The notes below the pieces were generated by a model. That model was not told the DNA's origin. It did not search any database and saw only the letters and a list, made by a program, of their open reading frames with translations. A stretch of 64,000 nucleotides of DNA from Clostridiales bacterium (GTDB lineage: Bacteria; Bacillota; Clostridia; TANB77; CAG-508): positions 52,318 to 116,317 of the forward strand of contig DXVF01000006.1 in assembly GCA_019417465.1 (NCBI GenBank), in the 5' to 3' direction. Positions 27,120 to 39,719 of the stretch are shown here, one piece after another (the first letter of the stretch is position 1; each line of letters starts with the position of its first letter). Made by a program: the position numbers and the translations under genes.

Positions 27120-27292
27120 AGAGAATAAAGCTTAGTACAGTAAATAAGTTTTTCTATTTATAAAATAAGTTTATAAAGCTTAGATAAATCATAATCTATA
27201 AGAAAAAAGATATGCTCTGTAATTGTAAATAGAAATGAAGTGTACAATTAAGAATATATATTAAATAAAATTAAATTTTAAGGAGGATTTGA

Positions 27293-28933
<1,641 letters not shown>

Positions 28934-29019
28934 TAAATAATAATTTTAAATGATAAGTTAAAAAGTGTTATAAAAAAACTTAATAATAACAAAATTGATA
29001 TGAACTAAAAAAAGATATA

Positions 29020-29055
29020 AACCCAAAATGTTAGACAGAACATGGAGGGTTTTTA
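29020..29055 (+). terminator. Terminator after groEL
   Basis: AAACCC and GGGTTT form the outer stem, with ATGTT/AACAT pairing inside, followed by a T-run. Located about 90 nt after the groEL stop. Confidence 0.65.
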
Positions 29056-29187
29056 TCATATCTAAATATAATTTTGAATTTTTAAAACAAAAATGACATT
29101 TTGACAAATTGTAAATATTAAAAAAGTTAGAAAAGAACCAGAGTAAGAAGTAAAACTATTACTCTGGTTTTAAATTATATTTTGCTA

Positions 29188-29436
29188 TTATGATATTTGC
29201 ACAAAAATCACGTTTGCAAAATGTTCAGTTTTGACACTTATATTAAATTTTACAGAAGATTGTAAAGCTTTTTTTAGTGTGTCAACATCTGGTAATTCTT
29301 TACAGCTAATGTGTAGAAATTTCCGGCTTTCTTGTATGACTATGCATGATGGACATATAGATTTACAAGTATCAAAAATTATATTTCTGAGTGTTGTTGT
29401 TAGTTTTTTACCAGAAACTTGAATTATTCCTTTCAT
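29188..29436 (-). CDS. 82-aa uncertain ORF with an in-frame CGG read as Arg
   Basis: Start at ATG 29436 behind AGAAAGGAT. The N-terminal half has a Cys cluster (CKSICPSC). The frame stays open for 82 codons only if CGG at 29325-29323 is read as Arg; skipping the C gives a stop 17 codons later. It is therefore the one chromosomal ORF that contradicts the pattern seen in the conserved genes. It may not be a functional gene, or may be a recent arrival. No family recognised. Confidence 0.4.
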   Translation of the reverse strand: MKGIIQVSGKKLTTTLRNIIFDTCKSICPSCIVIQESRKFLHISCKELPDVDTLKKALQSSVKFNISVKTEHFANVIFVQIS

Positions 29437-29761
29437 TTGAAATCCTTTCTAAACTCACTTTGAATAAGAAGTACACTAAAAAAGTGTTCTCGTACGGAGT
29501 TTTTTATACGAGGTTCTTTAACCATATAATATATTATATGAATTTGAATCAAATATTAGAACTAATATTATATCAAAATAAAATTGGTAACATAAAAATT
29601 TATTGAAAAATAAAATTATTTTCACAATATAGACATAAAACCACTTTATAATATATAATAGCATTAATTAGAAGTGAAGGAATAGTAGTTTGAAAGAATT
29701 TAATTTTGAATAACTATGTGTAGTACCTTGAGAGCGAAGCAAGAAAGGAATGAATTTTATT

Positions 29762-30439
29762 ATGAATGATATTACAGTATTGGTAGTAGATGATGAAGAT
29801 AGAATGAGAAAATTAATTAGAGATTTTTTAGTTAAAAAAGGGTATTCTGTATTAGAAGCGGCAGATGGAGAAGAAGCTTTGCAAGTTTTTGAAGAAAATA
29901 AGAATAAAGTAGGATTAATCTTATTAGATGTAATGATGCCTAAACTAGACGGATGGTCTGTATTAAGACAGATTAGACAAAGTTCAAGCATTCCAATTAT
30001 TATGCTAACAGCAAGAGGTGAAGAGCAAGATGAATTATTTGGATTTGAACTTGGTGTTGATGAATATATTTCTAAACCTTTTAGTCCTAAAATATTAGTA
30101 GCAAGAGTAGAAGCAATTTTAAAAAGAACAAAAGCAATAGAAAAACAAGTTAAAGATTATGGTGGAATAGAAATAGATTCTGATGGAAGAACAGTAAAAG
30201 TAGATGGTAAGCAGATAGAGTTAAGCTTAAGAGAATATGAGTTACTGAAATATCTAATAGATAATTCAAATATAGCACTATCTAGAGATAAAATATTAAA
30301 TAATGTATGGAATTATGATTATTATGGAGATTCTAGAACAATTGATAGTCATATAAAAAAGATAAGGCACAAACTAGGAAAAAAAGGAAAATACATACAA
30401 ACTATGAGAGGTGTAGGATATAAATTTGAGATTAAATAA
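29762..30439 (+). CDS. OmpR/PhoB-type response regulator
   Basis: About 225 aa from ATG 29762 (MNDITVLVVDDEDRMRKLIR); an in-frame ATG at 29750 abuts the RBS AAAGGA and is less likely. Receiver domain: acidic pair Asp10/Asp11, phospho-acceptor Asp56 in LILLDVMMP, Thr in MLTARG and Lys in YISKPF. The C-terminal winged helix includes LSLREYELLKYLIDN and DSHIKKIRHKLG. Forms a two-component pair with the kinase 15 nt downstream. The stimulus is unknown. Confidence 0.92.
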   Translation: MNDITVLVVDDEDRMRKLIRDFLVKKGYSVLEAADGEEALQVFEENKNKVGLILLDVMMPKLDGWSVLRQIRQSSSIPIIMLTARGEEQDELFGFELGVDEYISKPFSPKILVARVEAILKRTKAIEKQVKDYGGIEIDSDGRTVKVDGKQIELSLREYELLKYLIDNSNIALSRDKILNNVWNYDYYGDSRTIDSHIKKIRHKLGKKGKYIQTMRGVGYKFEIK

Positions 30440-30454
30440 CATTTGGAGGAAACA

Positions 30455-31963
30455 ATGAAAAAAACAAGAAAAAGCTTAAAATCTGTTAGAGTTAGACTTT
30501 TTCTAACTTTGTGTACAGTAATAATCATAGTAATTTTATTCTTAATTTTAGTTAATAATATAGTTTTAGAAACTTTTTATTTATATTCTAAAACCAACAC
30601 AATTAAATCTTTGTATGAAAAGATAAATAATTATTATAACAATCCAGATCAAAGTATAGATTTAGAAGAAGAACTTAAAAATATTGCAATAAAAAATAAT
30701 ATAGATATATTAATAAAACAGACTGATGACATAATAGTAGTTACAACAGATAAGGAGTTTTTAGGTGCTATAGGAAAAATAAATATATCTAATATATTTA
30801 ATCGCGATAATGATTCAGGAAATATTATATATGCAAGAGAAAAAATGATTATAAAAAAGTTGCAAGATGAAAAAAGCAAGATAAATTATGTTGTTTTATT
30901 TGCTACACTAGATAATAACTATAATTTATACATAAGAATTCCAATATCAGCAATAGAAGAAAGTGTAAAAATATCAAATAATCTCCTATTATTCATTGGT
31001 GGAATTGTAATCTTAATATCTGGAATAATTGCATCATTTATATCAAGAAAGTTTACCGAACCAATATTGGAACTTAATAATATTGCCAATAAAATGGCAA
31101 AGTTAGATTTTAGCCAAAAATATAGAATAAAAGACACAGAAGATGAAATTAATGATTTAGGTAAAAGTATTAATACAATGTCAGATAAGCTTGAAAAAAC
31201 GATAAAACAATTAAGAGGAACAAATATAGAATTAGAAAAAGATATTGAAGAAAAATCAAAAATAGATGAGATGAGAAAACAATTTATTTCTGATGTATCT
31301 CATGAATTAAAAACGCCAATAGCATTAATACAGGGATATGCAGAAGGATTGGTAGAAAATGTTAATTCTGATGAGGAATCTAGAAAATTTTATGCAGAAG
31401 TTATATTGGATGAAACAAATAAAATGGATATATTAGTGAAACAATTATTAGAATTAATGAAGCTAGAATATGGAAAAAGAGAATTTAACAATAAAAAGTT
31501 TAATATTGTAGAACTAATAAATGAAGTTATAAGAAGATGTAATGTTATGATTCAAGAAAATAATATTAAAATAGAATTTGAAAATGATAATAACTTGTGT
31601 GTGTATGCAGATGATTTTTATATAGAACAAGTTATAACAAATTATTTAACAAATGCAATAAAACATGCAAAAGAAGTAGCTGGAGAAAGAAAAATTGTAA
31701 TTAATGCAAAAATAAATGAAAAATCAAATAAAGTTAGAATTAGTGTATATAACACAGGAGATAATATTAGTCAAGAGGATTTAGATAGAATATGGGGAAG
31801 ATTTTATAAGGTAGATAGTTCTAGAAATAGAAATTCTGGGGGAACTGGAATTGGTCTTGCTTTAGTAAAAGCTATTATGAATAACTATAAAAATAGTTAT
31901 GGAGTAGAAAATAAAGTTGGTGGAGTAGAGTTTTTCTTTGAGATGGATTTATGTGAGGAATAA
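30455..31963 (+). CDS. Membrane sensor histidine kinase
   Basis: About 502 aa from ATG 30455 behind TTGGAGG. Two transmembrane helices (about 13-37 and 180-200) bracket an extracytoplasmic sensor. A HAMP domain (FTEPILELNNIANKMAKLDF) and a coiled coil follow. The DHp box has His283 in DVSHELKTP, and the ATPase domain shows NYLTNAIKHA, RIWGRFYK and GGTGIGLALVK. It phosphorylates the regulator encoded just upstream. Relatives include envelope-stress kinases, but the ligand is not readable here. Confidence 0.92.
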   Translation: MKKTRKSLKSVRVRLFLTLCTVIIIVILFLILVNNIVLETFYLYSKTNTIKSLYEKINNYYNNPDQSIDLEEELKNIAIKNNIDILIKQTDDIIVVTTDKEFLGAIGKINISNIFNRDNDSGNIIYAREKMIIKKLQDEKSKINYVVLFATLDNNYNLYIRIPISAIEESVKISNNLLLFIGGIVILISGIIASFISRKFTEPILELNNIANKMAKLDFSQKYRIKDTEDEINDLGKSINTMSDKLEKTIKQLRGTNIELEKDIEEKSKIDEMRKQFISDVSHELKTPIALIQGYAEGLVENVNSDEESRKFYAEVILDETNKMDILVKQLLELMKLEYGKREFNNKKFNIVELINEVIRRCNVMIQENNIKIEFENDNNLCVYADDFYIEQVITNYLTNAIKHAKEVAGERKIVINAKINEKSNKVRISVYNTGDNISQEDLDRIWGRFYKVDSSRNRNSGGTGIGLALVKAIMNNYKNSYGVENKVGGVEFFFEMDLCEE

Positions 31964-32008
31964 AAACAAAAATGATTTAGTAAATTCTTAACTAAATCAT
32001 TTTTGTTT
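31964..32008 (+). terminator. Terminator after the two-component operon
   Basis: Perfect 18-bp arms at 31964-31981 and 31991-32008 (AAACAAAAATGATTTAGT and complement) around a 9-nt loop. Confidence 0.85.
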
Positions 32009-32307
32009 GTTTAATGTTTTTTACAATAATTTAGTCTGAAAGGTCTGGGATATATCAGACCTTAATTTAAAAGTTAAAATTTAATAAAGAATAATTTTTT
32101 GTATTTTTTTGTCGATCGAAAATTCTTTACAAATATGCATATATGGTGTATTCTAATTATAGTTTTATTTAAAAATTGCAATTTTTATCTATAAATTTTT
32201 TATCTGAAAAATTTCCTAATAAAAACAATAAAGATAGTGCAAAGTAGAATATAAAAAATAAAATACTAAAACATTATCTAAAATAAATAGGCAGGTGAAT
32301 AATATGA
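32009..32307. other. Intergenic control region of the sortase locus
   Basis: 299 bp without a gene. A second hairpin, AAGGTCTG (32040-32047) with CAGACCTT (32056-32063), and a promoter-like pair TTTACA (32126-32131) and TATTCT (32149-32154) with 17-bp spacing are visible. The promoter would drive the 85-aa gene and the sortase. Confidence 0.45.
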
Positions 32308-32565
32308 ATGATTAATTTTAATAAGAAAAATATACATATAATAAGCTTTATAATAACAAGTATATTATTTTTATGTATTAACTTTATATTTACAAATTAC
32401 CATAATTTTAAAAGAAACGGCAATTTAAAAAATCAAAGTATTTTTATTCTAAGTAAAAATTTAAATCCAAAGGAACTAGCAAATCAGCTTTCAAAAAATA
32501 AAAATTCCAAAAATCAAAATGAAAAAATAAATAATAAAAAACAGAACTCCAATGATAAGAAATAG
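32308..32565 (+). CDS. 85-aa membrane-anchored Asn/Lys-rich protein
   Basis: Start at ATG 32308 with AGGTG 10 nt upstream; an ATG four bases earlier ends after three codons. An N-terminal helix (about 8-28) is followed by a polar tail rich in Lys, Asn and Ser (NSKNQNEKINNKKQNSNDKK). It is unrecognised. It sits 36 nt before the sortase and is probably co-transcribed with it; it may be a small accessory of the surface-protein system. Confidence 0.55.
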   Translation: MINFNKKNIHIISFIITSILFLCINFIFTNYHNFKRNGNLKNQSIFILSKNLNPKELANQLSKNKNSKNQNEKINNKKQNSNDKK

Positions 32566-32601
32566 TTAAATTTAAATATCATAAAATGAGAAAGGAGGAA
32601 A

Positions 32602-33159
32602 ATGAAAAAGATATTTATAATATTTTTTGTATTTATGCTAGTTGTATCAATCATACTTGTGTACTATTTTTGCAATTATTCCAATAAATTAGCAGATGTA
32701 AATAAAATAAAAACAGATTCTAAATATGAAAATATTGTTTATGAAAATATTAATTCTAATGAAATATATAGTCTAGAAGAAGACTTTCTTGGAATATTAG
32801 AAATACAAAAAATAGGATTGAAGGCAACTATAAAAGAAGGAAGTAATAACGAGATCTTAAAAAAGTATATAGGACATATTGAAGAAACTTCTAAATATGA
32901 TGGAAATGTATGTTTAGTTGCTCATAATAGAGGAAATGAGTATTCATATTTTGCAAGATTAAATGAATTACAAGAAGGTGATATAGTAATATATAAAACA
33001 AGATTTTATGAAAGGCAATATAAAGTGGATAATATTGAAGCAATATTTGAAACAGATTGGAGTAAATTAGAAAATACAAAAGAAAATAAATTAACAATGA
33101 TTACATGTATATCAAACAAAAGAAATCAAAGATTATGTGTACAAGCAGTAGAAATTTAA
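32602..33159 (+). CDS. Sortase (class B/D-like)
   Basis: A 185-aa membrane-anchored transpeptidase that cleaves LPxTG-like signals and attaches proteins to the wall. N-terminal helix at 4-23. Catalytic residues by motif: His108 in VAHNRG, Cys169 in MITCISN and Arg177 in NQRLCV. RBS AAAGGAGG. The gene directly precedes a large adhesin that ends in an LPRTG motif, its most likely substrate. Class cannot be set firmly by eye. Confidence 0.85.
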   Translation: MKKIFIIFFVFMLVVSIILVYYFCNYSNKLADVNKIKTDSKYENIVYENINSNEIYSLEEDFLGILEIQKIGLKATIKEGSNNEILKKYIGHIEETSKYDGNVCLVAHNRGNEYSYFARLNELQEGDIVIYKTRFYERQYKVDNIEAIFETDWSKLENTKENKLTMITCISNKRNQRLCVQAVEI

Positions 33160-33262
33160 TTAATAAGATTCTAATGTACAAGATATAATTTAGCTAAAAT
33201 AGAGTAGTACAAGAAATTTCGAGAATATATACTACGAGATAGAAAAAAGAAAGAGAGGGCTT

Positions 33263-36200
33263 ATGAAAAGTAAAATAAATAAAATTATAATAATTATATG
33301 TGTGTTAATAACTATTTTACCAATGCAAATGTTTCAAACGTTAGCAACTGGTATAGGAGATTCGCTATATTTAGAAAAAGGAGATTTAGGATTTTATAGT
33401 ATACAATATCAAAGTAAAACTTCAGGAAATTGGTACTATATAACTTATAGTAGAACTTGGTATACAGATGAACAAGGAATTAGAAGAATTGCATATTGTG
33501 TGGATTCAGATTTAAATGGAATAGGTTGGATTGAAGGTGAACAAGATGGTTATTATGTGGATTTAAATAAACTATTGTCAGATGATAGATTATGGAGGGT
33601 ATATAGGTATGGATATCCATATGTTAGCGCTAATGACTTAGGAGTAGAAACTGAAGATGATGCATATCTTGCAACAAAACAAGCAGGGTACTGGATTATA
33701 AAGGGATATAAGTTAGAAGATGTTTATACATATTTTAGACCAGGTGATACACCTATTAATGGACAAAATCTAGAAGATATTCAAAGAAGAGGAAAAAAAG
33801 TAATTGATGCAATATATCATCTAGTAAATTTAGGCTATAATGGAACAGAGACACAAGAAAATAATGGAATTATAAGAATAAATAAATCTGGAAGTTTTAT
33901 TATAGATGAAAATAAGGATTATTATTCACAAAAATATACAGTTACATCTTCTACATCAATGTCTGGATATAAGGTAAAAAACATAACTAATTTCCCAGAA
34001 GGAAGCTATGTTGCAGATTTAAATGGAAATAGAAAAACTACATTTTCTATAGGAGAAAAATTTAAAGTAATGGTCCCTAAAAAAGTTATTAATGAAAATA
34101 TAAAAGGAAAAATAGAAATTGAAGGGAAATGTCAAAATTATCCTGTTTATTATGGAGAATCAAGGGATAAAAATACACAAAATTATGCAGTAACAGTAGA
34201 TTCATATTCAGATATAGTAGAGACTACAAATTTAGATATAAATGCATACAAATCAAATATAAAACTATCTAAAATAGATAAAGATACAAAAGAGAAAATA
34301 TCAGGTGTAAAATTTAATTTTAAGTATGAAGATGGTACGAATATAGGAGATTATACTACAGATAAAAATGGAGAAATATATGTAAAAAATTTAAAACAAG
34401 GAACTGTAATTATAAAAGAGTTAGAAACTAAAAATGAATATATTTTAGATACAAAAGAAAATAAAATAAATTTAGAATATAACAATACTAAAGAAGTAAC
34501 ATTAGAAAATGAACATAAAAAAGGTGATTTAAAAATAATCAAGGTAGATAAAGATGATAATTCTATAATGTTAGAAGCAGTAGAGTTTGATTTAATTGAT
34601 TCTAAAGGCAATGTAGTAAGACATCTTGTAACAGGAGTAGACGGAGTAGCAGAGGAAAAAAGTATTAATACAGGAGATTATACATTAAGGGAAACTTTAA
34701 CAAAAAAGGAATATAAAATGGCATTAGACCAGGATGTAACAATAAATTGGAATGAAACTTATGAAATAAAAGTGGAGAATGAAAAGAAAAAAGGTCAAAT
34801 AAAAATTATAAAAGTAGATAAAGACCATAATGAAATAAAATTGGAAGGTGTAGAATTTCAAATTATAGATAAGAATAATACCATAATAGAAACAGTAAAA
34901 ACAGATAAAAACGGAGAGGCAACAACATCAAATCTTCCAGTGGGAGATTATAAAATAAAAGAAGTGAGCCTTGGCACTAATGAAGAATATATTCTTAATG
35001 AAGATTCTAAAATAATAACTGTTGAAGAAGATAAAATAAAGAATATTCAATTTATAAATGAGCATAAAAAAGGAAATCTAAAAATCTATAAAGTAGATTT
35101 AGATAATCAAAAGATACCAGTATCAGATGTGGAATTTGAAATTACAGATAAAGATGGATATAAATATATAGCTAAGTCAAGTAAAGATGGAATTGCTTAT
35201 GTCGAAAATATTAGAACAGGAATTGTAACAATAAAAGAAACTAAAGCAAACAAAATGTACGAGTTGTCAAAAGATATATATTATGCAGAAATAAAGTGTG
35301 ATGAATTATCAGAAATTACAATAAAAAATGAAAAATTAAAAGGTCAAATTGAAGTAAATAAGTTTGATGCAGAAGATAAACAATACAAGCTTGAAGGTGT
35401 AGAATTTGAAATAATAAATTCTAAAGATGAAGTAGTGGAAAAAATAAGAACAGATAAAAATGGAAAAGCAGTTACAGGTAGACTTCCAATAGGAGAATAT
35501 AAACTTAAAGAAGTAAAAACAGATGAAATGCATATTTTAAATAAAGAAATTTTAAAAGTAAATGTTAAAACAGATGTAGTTTCTAAATTAAATATTACTA
35601 ATGCAAGAGTAAAAGGTCAAATTAAAATTGTTAAAACAAGTGAAGATGATAATTTTATAAATGGGTTAAAATTAGGTTCACCAATTGAAAATGTTAAATT
35701 TGAAGTATATGACTCAAATAAGAATTTGGTAGATGAGATAGTTACAGATAAAGAAGGAATTGCAATTACTAAAAAATTAGATAAGGGAAGTTATACAATA
35801 AAGGAAACTCAAACTGCAAAATGGTATTTATTAAATGAAAATGAATTCTTTGCAGAGATAGGAACAAATGAAGAAGTAGTACAAGTAAATGTCACAAACG
35901 TATCAGAGAAACCTGATGTAAATATTGAAAAGACCCGGAATAATTCAAACAACTGCAAATCAAGAGATTCGTTATAATTTTAAAATAAAAAATACTGGTA
36001 ATGTACAATTAGATAATTTTGTTTGGTACGATTATTTGCCAACAGATTATGTAAGAATTACGAAATTAGTAACAGGTACATATAATCAAGATTTAAAATA
36101 TTCATTATATTATAAAACAAATAAAAATAATTATAGATTATTAAAAGAAAATTTAAGCTCTAAGGAAAATAATTATATCGATTTTACTGATTTACCATTA

Positions 36201-36449
36201 GAAAATGACGAATATATAACTGAATTTAAAGCGGATTTTGGCAAAGTAGATGTTGGCTTTGAATCAGTAATAAATCCATACATATTTACAACTGTAAATA
36301 GTACAGTAAAAAATGATGATTCATTTACAAATAAAACAAAACTTGAAGGTAGTAATAAAGGATATGTAGTTTGGGATGAAGATGAGCATATAACTAAAGT
36401 TTATAGAGAAGAAATAAAATTTAAAAAACTTCCAAGAACAGGTAAATAG
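33263..36449 (+). CDS. Cna-B repeat surface adhesin, LPRTG end, read through a CGG +1 shift
   Basis: Signal peptide at 1-29. An N-terminal thioester-type domain follows (Cys in IAYCVDSD and Gln in ATKQAGYW could form the internal bond). Then come six SpaA/Cna-B repeats (residues about 330-890; each starts like GQIKIIKVDKD). The frame breaks at CGG 35936-35938. Skipping C gives NIEKT-GIIQTTANQEIRYNF and a DUF11-like domain (FKIKNTGNVQLDNFVWYDYLP) to the stop, 1061 aa in all. The protein ends KKLPRTGK with no hydrophobic tail after the sorting motif, which is unusual. Without the shift the C-terminal domain and sorting motif are lost. Confidence 0.85.
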
Positions 36450-36499
36450 GAAAATTAATTAAATATTAGCAAAAATAGTAAAATCTTCCAAATATTGCA

Positions 36500-36528
36500 T
36501 TGACATAACTTGGATAGCAATATATAAT
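36500..36528 (+). promoter_or_regulatory. Consensus sigma-A promoter
   Basis: TTGACA (36500-36505), a 17-bp spacer and TATAAT (36523-36528), 50 nt before the ATG of the CNNM-type gene. Both hexamers are perfect. Confidence 0.9.
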
Positions 36529-36579
36529 TAAATGCGTGAAAATAGAAGTAAATATGATATACAAAGGAAGGAAGATTTT

Positions 36580-37905
36580 ATGATATTACAGATATTATTT
36601 TTAGTGATATTAATATTATTAAATGCATATTTTGCTGCTACAGAAATAGCATTTATTTCGTTGAATGATGCAAAAATAGAAAAGATGGCGAAGGAGGGAA
36701 ATAAAAAAGCAAAACAGATAGTAAAAATGTTAAAAAATCCAAGTAAATTTTTAGCTACTATACAAATAGGAATTACTTTTGCAGGATTTTTATCAAGTGC
36801 TTTTGCATCAGATACTTTTGCAGATATTTTATCACCAATGCTAAATAAAGTATTACCAATGCTTTCAGTAGATGTATGGAGAGGTATTTCGATTGTTATT
36901 ATAACAATTATATTATCATTCTTTACATTAGTTTTTGGAGAATTAGTGCCAAAAAGACTTGCAATGAAATATTATGAAAAAATATCGTTTGCAACAATAG
37001 GAGTTATAAAAATTATTTCTACAGTTACTGCACCTTTTGTGAAGTTATTAACAGCATCTACAAATTTGGTATCTAAAATTTTTGGAGTATCAGAAAACGA
37101 GGAACAAGCTGTTACAGAAGAAGAAATAAAAATGATGATTGATGAAGGTGAAGAAAAAGGAACTATTAATGAAGAAGAAAAAGAGATGATAAATAATGTT
37201 TTTGAATTTAATGATACAACAGCAGTAGAAGTTATGACACATAGAACAGATATATTTGCAATAGATATTGATGAAGACATCTATAAATTATTAGATAAAA
37301 TAGATGAATACAAATATAGCAGAATACCAGTGTATGACGAGACAATAGATAATATAAAAGGAATTTTATTTGTTAAAGATATTCTAAAATCATTAAGTGG
37401 AAAAAAACAAATTAAAATAAAAAATATAATAAGAGACGCATATTTTGTGCCAGAATCTAAACCTATAAATGAAATATTTAAAGAATTACAAAAAAATAAA
37501 AAACAGATGGCTATAGTAGTTGATGAATATGGAGGAACTTCTGGTTTAGTTACAATGGAAGATATTTTAGAAGAATTAGTCGGAAATATTTTTGATGAGT
37601 ATGATGAAGTAGAAAACGAATATGAGAAAATAGATGAAAATACATTTTTAATTAGTGGAAGTGTATCATTATATGAATTAAAGAAAATATTAAATATAAA
37701 TGTTCCAGAAGGTGATTATGATACTTTGTCGGGATATCTATTAGAAGAATTAGGACGTTTACCAGAAGAAGGAGAAGAAGCTATAGTAGAAACAAAAGAC
37801 GTAACATATAAAATAGAAGAATATGAAGAAAAAAGAATAATGTGGGTAAAGGCTTGCAAAAATAATGACCAAAATGTTGGTGAAGAAACAAAAGAAAAAG
37901 AATAA
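36580..37905 (+). CDS. CNNM/HlyC-CorC-type transporter with CBS pair
   Basis: About 441 aa from ATG 36580 behind AAGGAAGGA; the frame is open further upstream without an RBS. The N-terminal DUF21 membrane domain has about four helices (LFLVILILLNAYFAATEIAF and others). Two CBS domains follow (VMTHRTDIFAID and MAIVVDEYGGTSGLVTMEDI), then a C-terminal CorC_HlyC domain. Relatives export or exchange Mg2+ or related cations, and the CBS pair binds nucleotides. Followed at 18 nt by a WG-repeat protein. Confidence 0.9.
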   Translation: MILQILFLVILILLNAYFAATEIAFISLNDAKIEKMAKEGNKKAKQIVKMLKNPSKFLATIQIGITFAGFLSSAFASDTFADILSPMLNKVLPMLSVDVWRGISIVIITIILSFFTLVFGELVPKRLAMKYYEKISFATIGVIKIISTVTAPFVKLLTASTNLVSKIFGVSENEEQAVTEEEIKMMIDEGEEKGTINEEEKEMINNVFEFNDTTAVEVMTHRTDIFAIDIDEDIYKLLDKIDEYKYSRIPVYDETIDNIKGILFVKDILKSLSGKKQIKIKNIIRDAYFVPESKPINEIFKELQKNKKQMAIVVDEYGGTSGLVTMEDILEELVGNIFDEYDEVENEYEKIDENTFLISGSVSLYELKKILNINVPEGDYDTLSGYLLEELGRLPEEGEEAIVETKDVTYKIEEYEEKRIMWVKACKNNDQNVGEETKEKE

Positions 37906-37923
37906 AAAGAGGGTTTGATATAA

Positions 37924-39657
37924 ATGAAATCGAAAAATAAATTAATAGTAATTTTTATAATTTTACTAATATTATTTGCATTTTTTATTTATAAAGTTTT
38001 TGCAGAAGATAATAAATATAAAATAAAATTTGAAGAAATAAACGAAAGAGATTACTTCTTAGTTTTTGATGATAAATATGGTGTTATTGATAAAAATGGA
38101 GATATAATTGTAGAAACAAATTTCGATATGATACAGATACCAAATCCAAGCAAAGATATTTTTATTTGTATGAATAATTATAATGCTGAAACAGGAAATT
38201 ATGAAACTAAAGTATATAATAAAAATAAAGAAGAAATATTTAGTGAATATGAAAAAGTTGAAGCAATAAAAAGAGAAGAAAATTTAGATAATATTCCATA
38301 TGAAAAAAGTGTTTTAAAGTATAAAGAAAATGGAAAATATGGTTTACTTGATTTTGATGGAAAAAAGATAACAAAACCAATATATGATAATATTGAAGCT
38401 TTAGAATTTAAAGAAGGAATGTTGTTAGTAAAAAAAGATGGAAAAACTGGTGTTATTAATATAGACGGAAAAGAGATAATTAATATAAATTATGATTCTA
38501 TAGAGGCTGATAAATATTCTATAAGTGAAAATCATAATGAAAAAGCAGGTTTTATTGTATCTATAAAAACGGAAGAAGGATATAGATATGGATATATAAA
38601 TTATAAAGGAAAAATAATATTAAAAACAGAATATAATGAAATTGCAAGAATTAACTATATAGATGATGATGAAAATGCATATTTAGTAGCATTTAAAAAT
38701 GGACAAGCAGGACTATTTATAAATAAAAAATTAGTATTAGCACATAAATATGAAGATATACAATTTGATAATATAAATAATTTGTTAATTTTACAAGAAT
38801 CAGGAAAGCAAGGTGTAGCAAACTTAAGTGGAGAAATAATAATTCCTATACAGTATAGTAATATAATAATAGCAGGTAATTTAATTAATGCACAAAATGA
38901 TGATGTAGTAATAGTATTTGATAATAAGGGTCAAAAATTTAGTAATGAAAATTTTATAAGTATAATATCTACAATGAACAAAAACTATTTTATAAGTATA
39001 GATAAAAATGAGAATTTTGGAATAATAGATAAAGATAATAACATTTTAATAGAGAATAAATATACATTTATAGATTATTTGTTTAATGATTATTTTATTG
39101 CTCAGGATGAAACTTATCTTGGAATAATTGATATAAATGAAGATATAATAGTGAAATTTAATTATGATGTGTTACAAAAATTAGAAAATACAAATGTAAT
39201 ACAAGGAATTAAAGATAATAATATAGAATTAATTGATAATAATATGAATGTTATTGCATCAATGGAAAATGCTGAAATAGAAATAGAAAAGAATTATATT
39301 AAAATATATAATTCAAAAGATAAAAAGTTTTTTGATTTTGATGGAAAAGAGTTGTTTAATACACCAACTATGAATAACCAGAATCTAGTTGCTAAAAAGC
39401 AGAATAGTAAATGGGGATTTGTAGATAAAAATGGAAATGTTAAAGTAGAATATATATATGACATGGTAACCGATTTTAATATTTATGGTTATGCAGGAAT
39501 AAAAAAAGATGGTAAATGGGGAGTAATTAATTTAGAAGGAAATATTATTTTAGAACCTACTTATGAGATAGAAGAAAATCAGCCACAATTCATAGGAAAA
39601 TATTATAGAGTTGATTTAGGATATGGAGAAATTTTTTATACAATAGGAAATTTCTAG
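37924..39657 (+). CDS. WG-repeat beta-propeller-like exported protein
   Basis: 577 aa. An N-terminal signal or anchor (about 6-28, LIVIFIILLILFAFFIYKVF) is followed by many WG/DKYG repeats of the form YGVIDKNGDIIVETNFD, ending with KWGFVDKNGNVKVEYIYD and KWGVINLEGNIILEP. WG repeats form closed sheets that bind proteins or glycans; function is unknown. It lies 18 nt after the transporter gene and is probably co-transcribed. It shares its repeat type with the subtilase of the second element. Confidence 0.85.
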   Translation: MKSKNKLIVIFIILLILFAFFIYKVFAEDNKYKIKFEEINERDYFLVFDDKYGVIDKNGDIIVETNFDMIQIPNPSKDIFICMNNYNAETGNYETKVYNKNKEEIFSEYEKVEAIKREENLDNIPYEKSVLKYKENGKYGLLDFDGKKITKPIYDNIEALEFKEGMLLVKKDGKTGVINIDGKEIININYDSIEADKYSISENHNEKAGFIVSIKTEEGYRYGYINYKGKIILKTEYNEIARINYIDDDENAYLVAFKNGQAGLFINKKLVLAHKYEDIQFDNINNLLILQESGKQGVANLSGEIIIPIQYSNIIIAGNLINAQNDDVVIVFDNKGQKFSNENFISIISTMNKNYFISIDKNENFGIIDKDNNILIENKYTFIDYLFNDYFIAQDETYLGIIDINEDIIVKFNYDVLQKLENTNVIQGIKDNNIELIDNNMNVIASMENAEIEIEKNYIKIYNSKDKKFFDFDGKELFNTPTMNNQNLVAKKQNSKWGFVDKNGNVKVEYIYDMVTDFNIYGYAGIKKDGKWGVINLEGNIILEPTYEIEENQPQFIGKYYRVDLGYGEIFYTIGNF

Positions 39658-39719
39658 TGCAGTTTAAAATTTTACTAAAATATTTTTACTATTATATAGA
39701 ATGGAAGGGAAGGAATAAG

